Assembly (NCBI GenBank): GCA_007694145.1
Contig: RECF01000064.1
Span: 1 to 43,709 of the forward strand
Source: Acholeplasmatales bacterium
GTDB lineage: Bacteria; Bacillota_I; Bacilli_A; Izemoplasmatales; Izemoplasmataceae
Reading direction: 5' to 3'
Length of the DNA: 43,709 bases
The notes below the pieces were generated by a model. It was not told the DNA's origin, made no database searches, and saw nothing but the letters and a program-made list of their open reading frames with translations. The stretch's first letter is position 1. Each line of letters opens with the position of its first letter. This document shows, piece after piece, positions 32,895-39,951 of this stretch. A program made the position numbers and the translations under genes.

Positions 32895-33843
32895 CACGCA
32901 TCACCGCCTCTAACCATGTATCCAGATCAATTGACAGCCCGATGGCCGGAATCTCACGACCAAAACGTCGGGTGAGCGGATGGTAGCGCCCACCTCTTAA
33001 AACCGGCACGGCCACCCCCTCAAGATACGCCTTGAAAATCAAACCGTCGTAGTAGTTTTGCGGTGACACCATCGCTAAGTCATAGACGCGTCGTGTCATG
33101 GCATCGCCTTTTGCGAGGACCGTTTCCAAGGCTTTTAAACGTTGCCAAGCCGGCTGCATCGAAGGGGGTAACAAGTCCGGGTCAAGGGTCGTTTCAAGTT
33201 CGGTAAACGCACCTTGTCCGTCAAACAAGCGCATCAGGACGTCTTGCATGGACGTCTCGACGGCAGCCGCCTTAAGAATGTTCAGGCAAGCCCGTCGGTT
33301 TTTGTCTTCAAGCGCTTCGAGCAACAAAACGTGTGTTGTTTCATCAAGGGCCGCTTCCTTAAGCCAAGCATCAAGAAAGGCCGTATCGCCAATTTCAAGC
33401 AACGCCTCACCATTTAAATCCGCAAGCAACGCCTGCGCAAGATGAAGCATCTCATGGTCGGCTTCTTGTTCAGCCCCACCAAACCACTCCAGTCCGAACT
33501 GACGGGTCACCACGATGCCACGGCCGACTTTTTGATGGAAGACCGACGTCCGGTAGAAGACTTTCAGTTCTTCACCCGCTTGCCAAGCGGGAATGACCTG
33601 CCGGCTCAGACTGGTTGTCACATCCGGTCGAAGCACCAACAAATCCCCTGTCGGACTGATGACTTTCACCACATCACGATGCGGCAGACGGCCGTGAATG
33701 GCGTGGTAACGGTCGTAGGGCTCAAAGAAATCCGGGTCGAACAAGACATATCCTGCCGCAACCGCCTGATGTTCAAGTCGCATAAGCGTGTCGTATTTTT
33801 TGCGTTGTCTTGCCAGCGTGTCCTGTAATCCGTATGTCGCCAT
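32887..33843 (-). CDS. hisZ: ATP phosphoribosyltransferase regulatory subunit
   Basis: 318-residue paralogue of histidyl-tRNA synthetase catalytic domain, lacking the anticodon domain. It forms a complex with short HisG and provides histidine feedback. Class II synthetase-like motifs: FDPDFFEPYDRY, LRPDVTTSLSRQVI, VFYRTSVFHQ and a degenerate motif 3 near LRGGRYHPLTRRFG. AAGGAG precedes; ATG at 33843 (8-nt gap) is preferred over 33849 (2 nt). First structural gene after the attenuator. Confidence 0.92.
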   Translation of the reverse strand: MATYGLQDTLARQRKKYDTLMRLEHQAVAAGYVLFDPDFFEPYDRYHAIHGRLPHRDVVKVISPTGDLLVLRPDVTTSLSRQVIPAWQAGEELKVFYRTSVFHQKVGRGIVVTRQFGLEWFGGAEQEADHEMLHLAQALLADLNGEALLEIGDTAFLDAWLKEAALDETTHVLLLEALEDKNRRACLNILKAAAVETSMQDVLMRLFDGQGAFTELETTLDPDLLPPSMQPAWQRLKALETVLAKGDAMTRRVYDLAMVSPQNYYDGLIFKAYLEGVAVPVLRGGRYHPLTRRFGREIPAIGLSIDLDTWLEAVMRDA

Positions 33844-33869
33844 CGTCATGTCTCCTTCATGTGAAAGCT

Positions 33870-33900
33870 AAAATAAAAGCCGGGAAGCGATCTTCCCGGC
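33870..33900 (-). terminator. Attenuator terminator of the his operon
   Basis: Perfect nine-bp stem GCCGGGAAG (33892-33900 as read on minus) / CTTCCCGGC (33879-33887) with a four-base loop, then TTTTATTTT on minus. It lies between the leader peptide and hisZ, so it must be bypassed for operon expression. It is segment E:F of the attenuator. Confidence 0.9.
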
Positions 33901-34017
33901 CGTGCAAGCAGCGTTGGAAGATACAAGCCTGTGAACGTGCATAAAGGCTTGTATCGATGAACGGGGTTCTTGTTCAAAGATCAAACCTTTTTTGTATGAT
34001 GGTGGTGATGAAACAAG
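33890..34017 (-). promoter_or_regulatory. his attenuator: mutually exclusive leader RNA pairings
   Basis: Segments, given as plus-strand positions of minus-strand RNA: A 34009-34017, B 33969-33982, C 33920s partner 33946-33962, D 33916-33929, E 33890-33900. Termination set: A:B (CUUGUUUCA with UGAACAAG, one bulge), C:D (GAUACAAGCC with GGCUUGUAUC, perfect 10 bp), E:F terminator. Antitermination set: B:C (AUC..UGAAC with GUUCA..GAU, 2x2 internal loop) and D:E (AUCUUCC with GGAAGAU, perfect 7 bp). A ribosome stalled at the His codons covers A and would free B to pair C, favouring D:E. A ribosome at the leader stop covers part of B, favouring termination. Pairings were found by eye. Confidence 0.75.
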
Positions 34018-34043
34018 GTAGTTGCTTTGGACAGGACAGTCAT
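33981..34043 (-). CDS. hisL: his operon leader peptide with five consecutive His codons
   Basis: A 20-residue open frame, too short for routine calling. It begins MTVLSKATTLF, then five His codons in a row (CAT CAC CAC CAT CAT, residues 12-16, positions 33996-34010), then TKKV and TGA. GGGAGGG is seven nt before the ATG. It starts about 25 nt after the predicted transcription start. Low charged tRNA-His would stall the ribosome on the His run; the surrounding RNA can form the alternative hairpins of a classical attenuator. The peptide itself is not expected to have another function. No T-box core sequence was seen, so this is ribosome-mediated control. Confidence 0.9.
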   Translation of the reverse strand: MTVLSKATTLFHHHHHTKKV

Positions 34044-34074
34044 GGTAAGCCCTCCCGTTACGAATGTTAAATCG

Positions 34075-34103
34075 ATTATAGCATGCACCTAGGTGACTGA
34101 CAA
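34075..34103 (-). promoter_or_regulatory. Promoter of the his operon
   Basis: Minus-strand TTGTCA (34098-34103), 17-nt spacer, TATAAT (34075-34080). Start would be near 34068, upstream of the leader peptide. Confidence 0.88.
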
Positions 34104-34125
34104 GACTAAAGCACAATAAAAGCGT

Positions 34126-34782
34126 TTACGGACCCGGTGGGTTTGACCGTCTGTCCATGCCGCGGTCAAACCAATAAAGGGCCACCCCAAGCAAGAAAAA
34201 AACAAGTAATACAAGCGCCGACCAAAACACGACCGTCCCAAGTCCATACGTTTCCACATCAAGGAAAAAGTACGGCACCCGGGCCATGATGTCCTGCGTG
34301 GCAAACCGTCCACCCAAGGCACCATACACAATCACATACAGCACATACGTTAGCGGCACCAACAAAAACCAGAGCGGATCGGTGCGTCGCACGGTGCCGC
34401 GAACATCAAATAAGCCCCAATCAAGTAAGACCAAGAGCGGCATCGCATAGTGCACGATCAAATCCTGCACGCCCCAAACGGCATAATCGACATACAGTTC
34501 ACTCAGGACTGGACGCAAGACGAGATGATAGACCAACATGGTCACCAAAAGGGCCAACGTCATCGCCCCTTTGAACACCGTGAGAACGCGACAGTCGATG
34601 GTGACACCACGCATGCCAAACCAAGCCAGACAAGCAAATAAAACGGTCGCAAGCGCGTTCATTTGGGTCGTGAAATACGAAAAGGACTCAAGCAGGTTGA
34701 AACTGTTGGCGATGGTCAGCACCATCCCTAAACCGCCGACAACGGCCACAAAGCCTTTGAAACGCCAAGATGCTTTTGTCAT
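34126..34782 (-). CDS. Pr6Pr-like integral membrane protein
   Basis: 218 residues, about six transmembrane helices. DLIVHYAMPLLVLLDWGLFD in the middle and the following LVPLTYVLYVIVYG resemble the Pr6Pr/FAR-17a-like family of membrane proteins, whose bacterial function is unknown. The ATG at 34782 is preceded by AGGAGAG; the longer open frame has no site. It lies 26 nt after a small membrane gene and is probably cotranscribed with it. The end is a basic, proline-rich tail. It lies upstream of the his promoter on the same strand; no convincing terminator was seen between them. Confidence 0.7.
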   Translation of the reverse strand: MTKASWRFKGFVAVVGGLGMVLTIANSFNLLESFSYFTTQMNALATVLFACLAWFGMRGVTIDCRVLTVFKGAMTLALLVTMLVYHLVLRPVLSELYVDYAVWGVQDLIVHYAMPLLVLLDWGLFDVRGTVRRTDPLWFLLVPLTYVLYVIVYGALGGRFATQDIMARVPYFFLDVETYGLGTVVFWSALVLLVFFLLGVALYWFDRGMDRRSNPPGP

Positions 34783-34808
34783 ATCTTCTCTCCTAACTTG
34801 TCGCATGG

Positions 34809-34991
34809 CTACGTGATGCCAACACACGATTCAAGCAACCAAACCGAAAAAAACATCACGAACAAAGCAAACCCTACACTGAGCACGAGCCAAAGGCCCA
34901 GACCCAGGCCGATGAACATTTTCATTCTTCGCCGTTTCACCGGGGGTGATGCGGCTGCCAGCATGTTTTCAGTTGTTTTGTCTTCACCCAT
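34809..34991 (-). CDS. Small single-helix membrane protein
   Basis: 60 residues: polar N-terminus, basic cluster VKRRRMK, then one long hydrophobic stretch (about 25-50), which predicts a cytoplasmic N-terminus. GAGGTG lies eight nt before the ATG and a promoter lies upstream. I do not recognise the family. It is followed by the Pr6Pr-like gene. Confidence 0.6.
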   Translation of the reverse strand: MGEDKTTENMLAAASPPVKRRRMKMFIGLGLGLWLVLSVGFALFVMFFSVWLLESCVGIT

Positions 34992-35048
34992 GCATCGAAC
35001 ACCTCATTTGGTGGTTTGTGTCACGCCTAGACAGCGTGTTCACACTTT

Positions 35049-35076
35049 ATCATACCACTGTTTTGTCAATGTGCAA
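35049..35076 (-). promoter_or_regulatory. Promoter of the two-gene membrane protein unit
   Basis: Minus-strand TTGCAC (35071-35076), 16-nt spacer, TATGAT (35049-35054). A TTGACA lies within the spacer but has no matching -10 at proper distance. Confidence 0.5.
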
Positions 35077-35523
35077 GTTTTGAAGGTTAAAACAGTGCTG
35101 CTAGATGAAAAAGGGGGTGTGTGACATGAAGTTGTACTAGATTCCAGTTTTTTGTGTTTAAGGTTGCCTGCATTCACCACATTGTCAGCTTTGCATGCAC
35201 CAAATTAGCAATGCACGACGCATCAAGCGCCCACTAAACTATCCTGTGATCCACGATCAAACCCAACGAACTTTCCCCTCTTCATCATACTTTTGAACGC
35301 GCTCTTAAGCTTGCACAGATCGCGCGATGGCCCGCCCTGAAGATGCATAGGGCTTTGCCATAGTTTCAGGCATGTCTTATACCTGACTTGAGCAGCCCTT
35401 TATAGGATGGTTAACAGGACAAAGATAAAGACACCAAAACCGCTAAATAATGCTGGTTTCAATGCGTTTATACTGTCTAACTCATGAAGTCAAAATAAGG
35501 TAAGGCTGTTATCCTCATTTCAA
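35077..35523. other. Gene-free stretch, possibly decayed sequence
   Basis: About 450 bases with no open frame of note on either strand. A strong ribosome site and ATG at 35111-35141 on plus (AAAAAGGGGG, then a four-codon frame) leads nowhere. On minus, two short overlapping frames with coding-like composition are interrupted by stops around 35240-35370, which could be the remains of a gene. No repeats, tRNA, riboswitch or inverted ends were recognised. Confidence 0.4.
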
Positions 35524-35579
35524 AGAAAAAAGGGGCTGTACGACCGAAACCCATCAGGATTTCACGTCATACAACCCCT
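35524..35579 (-). terminator. Terminator of the DUF2975-HTH operon
   Basis: Long imperfect hairpin: minus AGGGGTTGTATGAC pairs with GTCGTACAGCCCCT (G-U tolerant), then TTTTTTC. The stem of more than 13 pairs is longer than other terminators here. Confidence 0.8.
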
Positions 35580-35594
35580 AATTACCCAAAACTC

Positions 35595-35816
35595 TCAAGA
35601 AGACGCATCTTCTTTAGCCGCAAACTCGAGTAAATCACCGGGTTGACAATGGAGTACTTCACAAATGGCTTCAAGCGTCGAGAAGCGGATGGCCTTCACT
35701 TTCTCGGTCTTCAAGTTAGACAAGTTGACCAAACTGATCCCGACACGTTCGGACAACTCAGACAAGGTCATCTTACGATCCGCTAGCATGCGGTCAAGGC
35801 GAACGATAATCGGCAT
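35595..35816 (-). CDS. Small Cro/CI-type HTH regulator (YozG-like)
   Basis: 73-residue DNA-binding protein, essentially one helix-turn-helix: LDRMLADRKMTLSELSERVG, then ISLVNLSNLKTEKVKAIRFSTLEAICEVL, ending CQPGDLLEF. This is the compact HTH pattern found beside DUF2975 membrane proteins, as in yozG-yoaS of Bacillus. The ATG at 35816 is one nt after the DUF2975 stop, so translation is coupled; the longer frame overlaps the upstream gene. It probably autoregulates the pair. Confidence 0.88.
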   Translation of the reverse strand: MPIIVRLDRMLADRKMTLSELSERVGISLVNLSNLKTEKVKAIRFSTLEAICEVLHCQPGDLLEFAAKEDASS

Positions 35817-35817
35817 G

Positions 35818-36414
35818 TCACACCGTCTGGTCCACTTCGTCTTGAAGTTGTTTGCCATACTGGAAAATGCTAGCGAGGAGATAAATAAGCAACCCCATGA
35901 AAATCCATTCAACTTGCAAGGAATAATTAAATGTCGCATCGATGGCCAAAGCTCGAACGACTTGCCACGCGGCCACGAACATAATGCCCGGCAAGACCAC
36001 CCCGGCTGCCATAAAGACGACGGCCATTTGGAAGAGCCGTTGTACATTGGCTTCGCTAAAGGGCTGCTTGATGCCGACATCATCGAGGATTTTGCCGAGA
36101 AGATGGAGAATCACAACAGCAAACGCAACCAAGAAGCCTGCGGCAATCAAGACGGAGAACACACTCCACTTGATCATGATTTCATCGCCAAAGACTGTGT
36201 TGGGTATGTTGATCTGCACATTCATCAACTCAATCGGCAACATCTCAACGCCACTCAAATCAAAGGTTAGGAGCCGCTTGGGGACAAACGGGACCACGAG
36301 GGCAATGAGTCCAATAAAACCTAAAACCACCATCGAGAGGATTTTGATGATTCTTGTCAGGACCGTTGCCAGTTTGAAGACTGTTTCAAAACGCTTTTCG
36401 TTATAACTAAACAT
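35818..36414 (-). CDS. DUF2975 membrane protein
   Basis: 198 residues with four hydrophobic segments (near 20-45, 85-112, 128-152, 168-185). The LLGKILDDVGIKQPFSEANVQRLFQMA stretch is the recognisable DUF2975 core (family pattern G-x-P-F-x-x-x-N-x-x-x-L). Function unknown; with the HTH partner it is a common two-gene module in Firmicutes. The ATG at 36414 follows AAAGGTGG; the upstream ATG at 36438 would precede the transcription start. Confidence 0.85.
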   Translation of the reverse strand: MFSYNEKRFETVFKLATVLTRIIKILSMVVLGFIGLIALVVPFVPKRLLTFDLSGVEMLPIELMNVQINIPNTVFGDEIMIKWSVFSVLIAAGFLVAFAVVILHLLGKILDDVGIKQPFSEANVQRLFQMAVVFMAAGVVLPGIMFVAAWQVVRALAIDATFNYSLQVEWIFMGLLIYLLASIFQYGKQLQDEVDQTV

Positions 36415-36440
36415 ATTGATACCACCTTTCTGATACACCC

Positions 36441-36469
36441 ATCATATCGCAAGAATTAACGTTTGTCAA
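36441..36469 (-). promoter_or_regulatory. Promoter of the DUF2975-HTH operon
   Basis: Minus-strand TTGACA (36464-36469), 17-nt spacer, TATGAT (36441-36446), with a very AT-rich stretch just upstream that could act as an UP element. The spacer holds AACGTTAATT, a possible operator. Confidence 0.9.
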
Positions 36470-36529
36470 CTCTTTTTTATCGTTTATCATTATATTTTTA
36501 TCTATTACCGTTTCTTTCATTTTATAGAT

Positions 36530-36556
36530 AAAAGAAAAACCACCGCCTGCGCTGGT
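36530..36556 (-). terminator. Terminator of the plsY-glycosyltransferase unit
   Basis: Minus strand ACCAGCG / CGGTGGT stem with one mismatch, then TTTTTCTTTT, directly after the stop. Confidence 0.75.
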
Positions 36557-36560
36557 CAGT

Positions 36561-37703
36561 TTAAAACCAGCGGATCGGGGGTTTCTCCAAGTCGCGGCCC
36601 TTCCAGCGTTGACGACCGGTCAGTGTCGTCACCATCGACACAAACCCGATGATCGCGGCGAACGTCATAATGAAGGGATAAAGCCAAAACACCCAGATCG
36701 ATTGGCGCATCCTGATGACGAAATGCGCCCAAAGCACCGCCATGAGGGCCACGGACGTCCAAGCCAACATCACCATGCTTTCATCAAGAAAAGGCCGGAA
36801 GGCATGCACCAAGAGCACCACGGGTGCGAACCATTGCAAGTACAGAAGCCATGTCCAGATGAAAACCGTCAAAACGATACGATACTCGAGTATGCCGAAA
36901 TAGTTTTTCTTGAAACCGAGGAAACTTTCCTTGAATGAGCCATACATGCGACACCGCGCCACCCGTGTCGCATCGACCATCCGCCAGCGCATCTTGCGTT
37001 TCACTGTGAGGCGCGCAAGGGCCATGTCGTCGACCGCCTCGTGACGGATGGCCGCATGTCCGCCAAGTGCACGGTAACTGGCTGCATTGAACAACATGAA
37101 CTGACCATTAGCCGCCGTAAACGCCGGCCACTTGAACACCCGCCCAATCACCATCGGCAACAGAGAAAAAATAATCCAAAAGGGAAAGGGCACCATCAGC
37201 TTTTCACCCAGTGTCTTCGTCTGCTCATCGACAAAAGCGCTCATCAGGTCAATCTGCCGGGACGAGGCATACCCGATGGCTTGTTCAAGCAGATCGGGCT
37301 GATGGGTCGTATCGGCATCGACAAAAAGCAACCACGCACCCTGGGCTTGTTCGGCCAGACGGTGACACGCATGGTGCTTCCCGTGCCAACCCTCAGGCAG
37401 CGACGCTCCCCGAATCAACCTCAGCCTAGCATCGGTGAACTTTTCGACTTTGGCAATCGTATCATCTTCTGAACGGTCATCATAGACCAACACCTCATAA
37501 GCGGGATACGTCTGCGCGAGCAATCCCTTAAGACACGCTTCGATGTTGCGGGACTCATTGCGCGCAGGCACCAACACCGAAACAAACGGCTGTTCACCCG
37601 GTTGCGCCGGTTTGAGCCGCGGCGCAAGCCACCGGTTCGTCAGCTGAATCGCCCCCATCACACCTAGAAAAATCACCGATACTTCCAACCAGTACGCAAT
37701 CAT
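36561..37703 (-). CDS. Family 2 membrane glycosyltransferase (CrtQ/HpnB-like)
   Basis: 380 residues: an N-terminal helix, a GT2 catalytic domain, and three or four C-terminal helices. Catalytic features: VSVLVPARNESRNIEACLKGL, VYDDRSEDDT, FVDADTTHQPD (DxD), then HEAVDDMALARLTVKR and the R-x-x-x-Y-GSFKESFLGF segment. This layout matches glycosyltransferases acting on lipid or carotenoid acceptors. The ATG at 37703 overlaps the plsY stop (ATGA), so it is coupled to phosphatidate synthesis. Its acceptor is therefore likely a membrane lipid, an inference from context. Confidence 0.85.
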   Translation of the reverse strand: MIAYWLEVSVIFLGVMGAIQLTNRWLAPRLKPAQPGEQPFVSVLVPARNESRNIEACLKGLLAQTYPAYEVLVYDDRSEDDTIAKVEKFTDARLRLIRGASLPEGWHGKHHACHRLAEQAQGAWLLFVDADTTHQPDLLEQAIGYASSRQIDLMSAFVDEQTKTLGEKLMVPFPFWIIFSLLPMVIGRVFKWPAFTAANGQFMLFNAASYRALGGHAAIRHEAVDDMALARLTVKRKMRWRMVDATRVARCRMYGSFKESFLGFKKNYFGILEYRIVLTVFIWTWLLYLQWFAPVVLLVHAFRPFLDESMVMLAWTSVALMAVLWAHFVIRMRQSIWVFWLYPFIMTFAAIIGFVSMVTTLTGRQRWKGRDLEKPPIRWF

Positions 37704-38311
37704 CCGACTCGCCACCAAGCAAGGCGTATCTCTGGTTTGACACAAAGATCCGCCCGGTGTTTGAAGGCCGATATCACCATGTGACCAAGCAAAACCACAA
37801 ACGCCGGCCAAGCCATCCCCATAAGCCAAAGCGGAATCACAAGCGTCAAAAGGGCCGCCTGTACTTTCCAGCCGTCCGTATTAAAGATGACCACGAAACT
37901 GAAAAAGACCAACATACTACCAAGCCACGTCGGCCCCACCCATGTTGTCAGCGCCGACCAAACGCCAAAAGTGACCGCAATCGCCTTGCCACCCTTAAAT
38001 TTCAGGAATGGACTGGTGGCGTGTCCGAGTACTGGTGCCCAGGCCATGAGAATCCACCACAGCACCGGCACGGTGTTTCCCGACCCATAGATAAAAAGCG
38101 GCACGAATCCTTTGGCGAAATCAAGCCCCATCGCCAAGATGCCAAAACCGATTTTGCCGGTCTTAAACACATTGGCCGCACCCGGATTGCCATCGCCACG
38201 CAACCGGATGTCTTCACGCAAAAATAGTCGCCCAATCCAAACGGAAAACGGCACGGCCCCTAGTAAATAAAACCCCACCAACAAGACGGCAAAGTGGAGA
38301 AACTCACGCAT
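37700..38311 (-). CDS. plsY: Glycerol-3-phosphate acyltransferase PlsY (divergent)
   Basis: 203-residue membrane enzyme moving the acyl group of acyl-phosphate to glycerol-3-phosphate, the first step of phospholipid synthesis. The three conserved cytoplasmic motifs are visible: GAVPFSVWIGRLF, the phosphate-binding DGNPGAANVF (usually GSGNxGATN, so divergent), and GHATSPFLKFKGGKAIA. About five hydrophobic segments. AGGGGGTG precedes the ATG. It is followed by a coupled glycosyltransferase. No promoter was identified; the nearest upstream gene ends 50 nt away at a weak terminator, so partial read-through is possible. Confidence 0.88.
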   Translation of the reverse strand: MREFLHFAVLLVGFYLLGAVPFSVWIGRLFLREDIRLRGDGNPGAANVFKTGKIGFGILAMGLDFAKGFVPLFIYGSGNTVPVLWWILMAWAPVLGHATSPFLKFKGGKAIAVTFGVWSALTTWVGPTWLGSMLVFFSFVVIFNTDGWKVQAALLTLVIPLWLMGMAWPAFVVLLGHMVISAFKHRADLCVKPEIRLAWWRVG

Positions 38312-38324
38312 GCAATCACCCCCT

Positions 38325-38351
38325 TAAGAGAAGGCGGCCCAGCGGACCGCC
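38325..38351 (-). terminator. Weak terminator after the lipoprotein gene
   Basis: Minus strand GGCGGTCC / GGCCGCC hairpin followed by TTCTCTT; the broken T tract suggests partial termination into plsY. Confidence 0.55.
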
Positions 38352-38361
38352 TGTCAAGGTA

Positions 38362-39867
38362 TCAGTTGAAATACGGAACAGTCAAGATATCTTGATAGAT
38401 TTCTTCAGGAACCGGCATGGTCGCACGGTCATACGTGAAGCCATCGACCCAAACCGAATCGGGCATGTTGTGTGCATCATACTGTGCGACCACTTGCGCC
38501 AACGCCGCCGTCCCACCCGGAACCCAAATATTGTTGACGCGGCTTCCGTAAAAGAGACGGGAAAAGAAGTTGGCCATAATGCCTTCTGAGGTTCTTAAAT
38601 AGGTGACCCCTTTCCAGTAAAGGGCCAGCCATGAATCCGAACTTTCTGCATCAATCGACTGAAACAAGGCTTGCATCGTGTCGATGTAAGCCCCACCTGT
38701 CGCACCGAGAATGCTCGCCACAAAACCAGACGCCACCCCGTGATACGCCACACGCAAGTCACTGTCTATCATACTCGCTTCAAGTGCCTGATACGCTGCC
38801 ATGGCCACCGCCTGCGTCGCATTACCCTCTCCTAGGGCAAACACGTGCACATGCAAAATGCCCGTTGCGAGCAATGCCTCAGGATACGTCCGCTCAGCGA
38901 ACACATCGATGAGCTCAAGCACCCGCTCAATCGTAATTTCTTCAGCGACAAGCGTATGAAGCGCCCAAACATCGTCGACGACCGGTTCAGCCTTGACCGT
39001 CAAGGACCGCGTCCCAAGCGAGCCTTCCACAACCAACTCGGCCGACTTGACACCCAGTGTGCCCGGATCGACTTCACCGCGATAACGAACTTGTACAGCC
39101 ATGACGCCTCTTGCTGGCAAAAGATTGGTATCAAAAGAAACGGTAAACAGCTCAGCCATCTCACCACTCAGAGTGATACGATCGACGGTTTCATCCGTGA
39201 AACTGGTGCTGTATAAATACACTGTCGTGTACGGCCCTTCATACCCATCAAGCCATAACCCAAGATCAAGGGTATGCAAGGGTGACTCAAGGTCTTCATC
39301 GCGATAAAACCGCATCTCAGTGATTTCGGCAAAGACGGCCGTGATTGTCTGAACAACATTGCTCGGCGCCGTGGTAAGCGATGCAAACGGATCGTCGACT
39401 TCACCGCGCCACTCGATAAACTCATAACCAGGCGCCGGCAAAGCCTCAAGGTGGACTAAATCATCTTTCGCAACCGTGTGCACGCCTGGAGCCGGGAACG
39501 TGGTTCCTGCACCGGTGACGGCCAACGTCACCTCAAAGTAGTCTGGTAACGGCACCGGTTTGAACACCGCCTGCACCACCCGTGTCCCATCGACGATGAT
39601 ACTGGTCTCGCTGAGATTGCGGTTGTCTACTGGACCTTCCCAGTGACTGAACAGCCACCCTTCAGAGGGGGTGGCCTCAAGACTTACGCGCGTTGGGGTC
39701 GCAAAACTTGTGGTCCCGCTTACCGGTGTTACGGCACCTTCTCCATCTAGACTGAGTGTCAACGTGTACGGTGCGCGTTCAACCTCTACGTCGCAGGCGC
39801 TTAATACAAGCACCACGCCTGTTGTCATCAGCGTCATCGCCAACCATGTCAGTAACCGTTTTTTCAT
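38362..39867 (-). CDS. Lipoprotein with two InlB-type B-repeats
   Basis: 501-residue exported lipoprotein. Signal peptide MKKRLLTWLAMTLMTTGVVL ends in lipobox LSAC (Cys near residue 25). Two divergent InlB B-repeat/beta-grasp modules follow (about 32-103 and 108-178). They share the pattern VTL-x-x-x-G-x-G-x-x-x-P, x-V-x-LEA-x-P-x-x-G, and F-x-x-W-x-G. The C-terminal 320 residues are unrecognised, with a beta-rich part then a helical part (TQAVAMAAYQALEASMID onward). AGGAGG precedes the ATG at 39867; the longer frame begins upstream of the promoter. It is probably anchored in the membrane and binds something outside the cell. Confidence 0.85.
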   Translation of the reverse strand: MKKRLLTWLAMTLMTTGVVLVLSACDVEVERAPYTLTLSLDGEGAVTPVSGTTSFATPTRVSLEATPSEGWLFSHWEGPVDNRNLSETSIIVDGTRVVQAVFKPVPLPDYFEVTLAVTGAGTTFPAPGVHTVAKDDLVHLEALPAPGYEFIEWRGEVDDPFASLTTAPSNVVQTITAVFAEITEMRFYRDEDLESPLHTLDLGLWLDGYEGPYTTVYLYSTSFTDETVDRITLSGEMAELFTVSFDTNLLPARGVMAVQVRYRGEVDPGTLGVKSAELVVEGSLGTRSLTVKAEPVVDDVWALHTLVAEEITIERVLELIDVFAERTYPEALLATGILHVHVFALGEGNATQAVAMAAYQALEASMIDSDLRVAYHGVASGFVASILGATGGAYIDTMQALFQSIDAESSDSWLALYWKGVTYLRTSEGIMANFFSRLFYGSRVNNIWVPGGTAALAQVVAQYDAHNMPDSVWVDGFTYDRATMPVPEEIYQDILTVPYFN

Positions 39868-39907
39868 GTCAAATAGCCTCCTGATTTCATCCAGTTTGTT
39901 GTAAATA

Positions 39908-39916
39908 ATTATAGCA
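39908..39916 (-). promoter_or_regulatory. Promoter of the lipoprotein gene
   Basis: Minus-strand extended -10 TGCTATAAT (TATAAT at 39908-39913); poor -35. Confidence 0.6.
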
Positions 39917-39951
39917 CAAACCGTAGTCAATCAGCGGCTTAAAACACTTTA

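Noticed and set aside
33843-34068. T-box riboswitch upstream of his
   Set aside because: No conserved T-box core sequence or specifier-loop layout was found; the leader peptide with His codons explains the region better.
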